A stretch of DNA of 64,000 nt. Source: Adiantum capillus-veneris. Its lineage: Eukaryota > Streptophyta > Polypodiopsida > Polypodiales > Pteridaceae. This document shows positions 63,055 through 64,000 of the stretch, one piece after another. Position 1 is the stretch's first letter; every line of letters begins with the position of its first letter. Position numbers and translations under genes: made by a program. The notes beneath the pieces were generated by a model. The model did not search any database and had not been told where the DNA came from. It saw nothing but the letters and a program-made list of their open reading frames with translations. The DNA is taken from assembly GCA_014529385.2 (NCBI GenBank), contig CM043951.1, positions 111,127,469 through 111,191,468 on the forward strand, in the 5' to 3' direction.

Positions 63055-64000
63055 CTTAGTTATATAATTTTCATCTTCAATTTTCAGCTAAAATTAGGAT
63101 AATTTGACTTAAATAAATACTTATACTACTTTTTTAACCTTGATCTATTTATTATGGCCTCTTTATTATGTAAGATAACTGTGATAAATAGAATGTAATC
63201 ATATAGCATGATTTACTAATTTGCTGGTTGAAATTTCCACCAAAATTAGTATATTTTGACTTAGATAAATATGTATACTACGTTTCTAACCTTGGAATAA
63301 TTATCACGGCCTCCTTACCCTATACTATAGCTTTGATAAATAGCATGTAATCATATAGCATGATCTACTAATTTCCCTGTTTAGCTTTTAGCTAAAAATA
63401 GTGTAATTTTACTTAGATAAATATCTATACTACTTTTCTAACATTTTCATAATTATCATGGCCTCTTTACCCTATAATATAGCTCTGATAAATAGCATGT
63501 AATCATATAGCATGATCTACTAATTTCCCTCTTTAGTTTTTAGCTAAAAATAGTGTAATTTGACTTAGATAAATATCTACACTACTTTTCTAACCTTGGA
63601 ATAATTATCACGGCCTCCTTACCCTATAATACAGCTCTAATAAATAGCATGTAATTATAGTGCATGATTTACTGATTTCCCCCTTTAATTTATCCCTAAA
63701 AATAGCGTAATTTCACTAAGATAATTAGTTAAACTAATTATCGAAGATTATCATAATTATCACAGGTTATATAACATCTAATAAACCTCTAAAATTAACT
63801 CAATTCAATGTGAACCTATTTACTAATTTCCCTTATTTAAATGGCTCAAATATTAGAGTAATTTTGCTTAATTAATTAGCTACATTAATTATTTGATCTT
63901 ATCCTAATTATCACGGATTCTTTAACACCTAAGTAACCACTGATAAATATATCAGAGCAATTAAAATCATTCTACTAATTTCCCCTATTTAAATTTCTCA
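63055..64000 (+). repeat. 152-bp AT-rich satellite array, continuing beyond the window
   Basis: The phrase 'actaatttccc' starts at 63215, 63367, 63519, 63671, 63822 and 63974, a spacing of 152, 152, 152, 151 and 152 bp. The middle three units are the most alike, with a shared GC-richer core 'atcacggcctccttaccctata'; units towards both ends are more diverged. Confidence 0.9.

Overview
The window looks like an intergenic, repeat-dominated stretch of a land-plant nuclear genome. The evidence is a recognisable GT-AG intron (79 nt at 3.1 kb), plant-style Ty3/gypsy chromoviruses, primer-binding sites resembling plant initiator-Met and Asp tRNA 3' ends, non-autonomous LTR elements carrying only gag, MITE-like elements, and very long (GA)n/(CT)n tracts. 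A non-seed plant such as a fern would fit, but that is inference; nothing here identifies the species. I see no conserved housekeeping gene, tRNA, rRNA or CRISPR array.

Left part (about 0.8-15.2 kb) is the most unusual. Two divergently transcribed, decayed genes sit about 8 kb apart. The minus-strand gene (1727-3689, one clear intron) has a stretch resembling a ParB-like nuclease domain. The plus-strand gene (11788-14870) looks like a DDE/RNase H-fold transposase-like protein of the kind I recall being catalogued as DUF7869. Between them lie thousands of bases of short palindromic repeats built on CCTATGGCCC/GGGCCATAGG half-sites. Immediately upstream of both coding regions are inverted copies of one ~250-bp segment. 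A non-repetitive centre (8.2-9.7 kb) could hold a bidirectional promoter. I propose this as a candidate undescribed two-gene mobile element.

Middle part (about 18.7-43.2 kb) is a retrotransposon graveyard: an unidentified decayed coding remnant (18.7-20.0 kb), a plus-strand chromovirus (20007 to about 27840, 3' LTR truncated), a minus-strand relative with an intact 5-bp target duplication (31899-39510), two MITE-like elements (28809-29253 and 33811-34262, the latter inside the second chromovirus), several recent tandem duplications, a microsatellite field (40-42 kb), and an integrase fragment of another Ty3/gypsy family (42.3-43.2 kb).

Right part (about 46.6-64 kb) holds an orphan primer-binding site, two gag-only LTR elements of related type (element A 47586-54282, minus strand, broken gag; element B 55523-60433, plus strand, intact 500-codon gag), a set of dispersed ACGCGT-centred palindromes into one of which element B inserted, and a 152-bp-period AT-rich satellite running off the right edge. 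All gene products recognised belong to mobile DNA; the only long intact protein-coding frame that I trust is the gag of element B.
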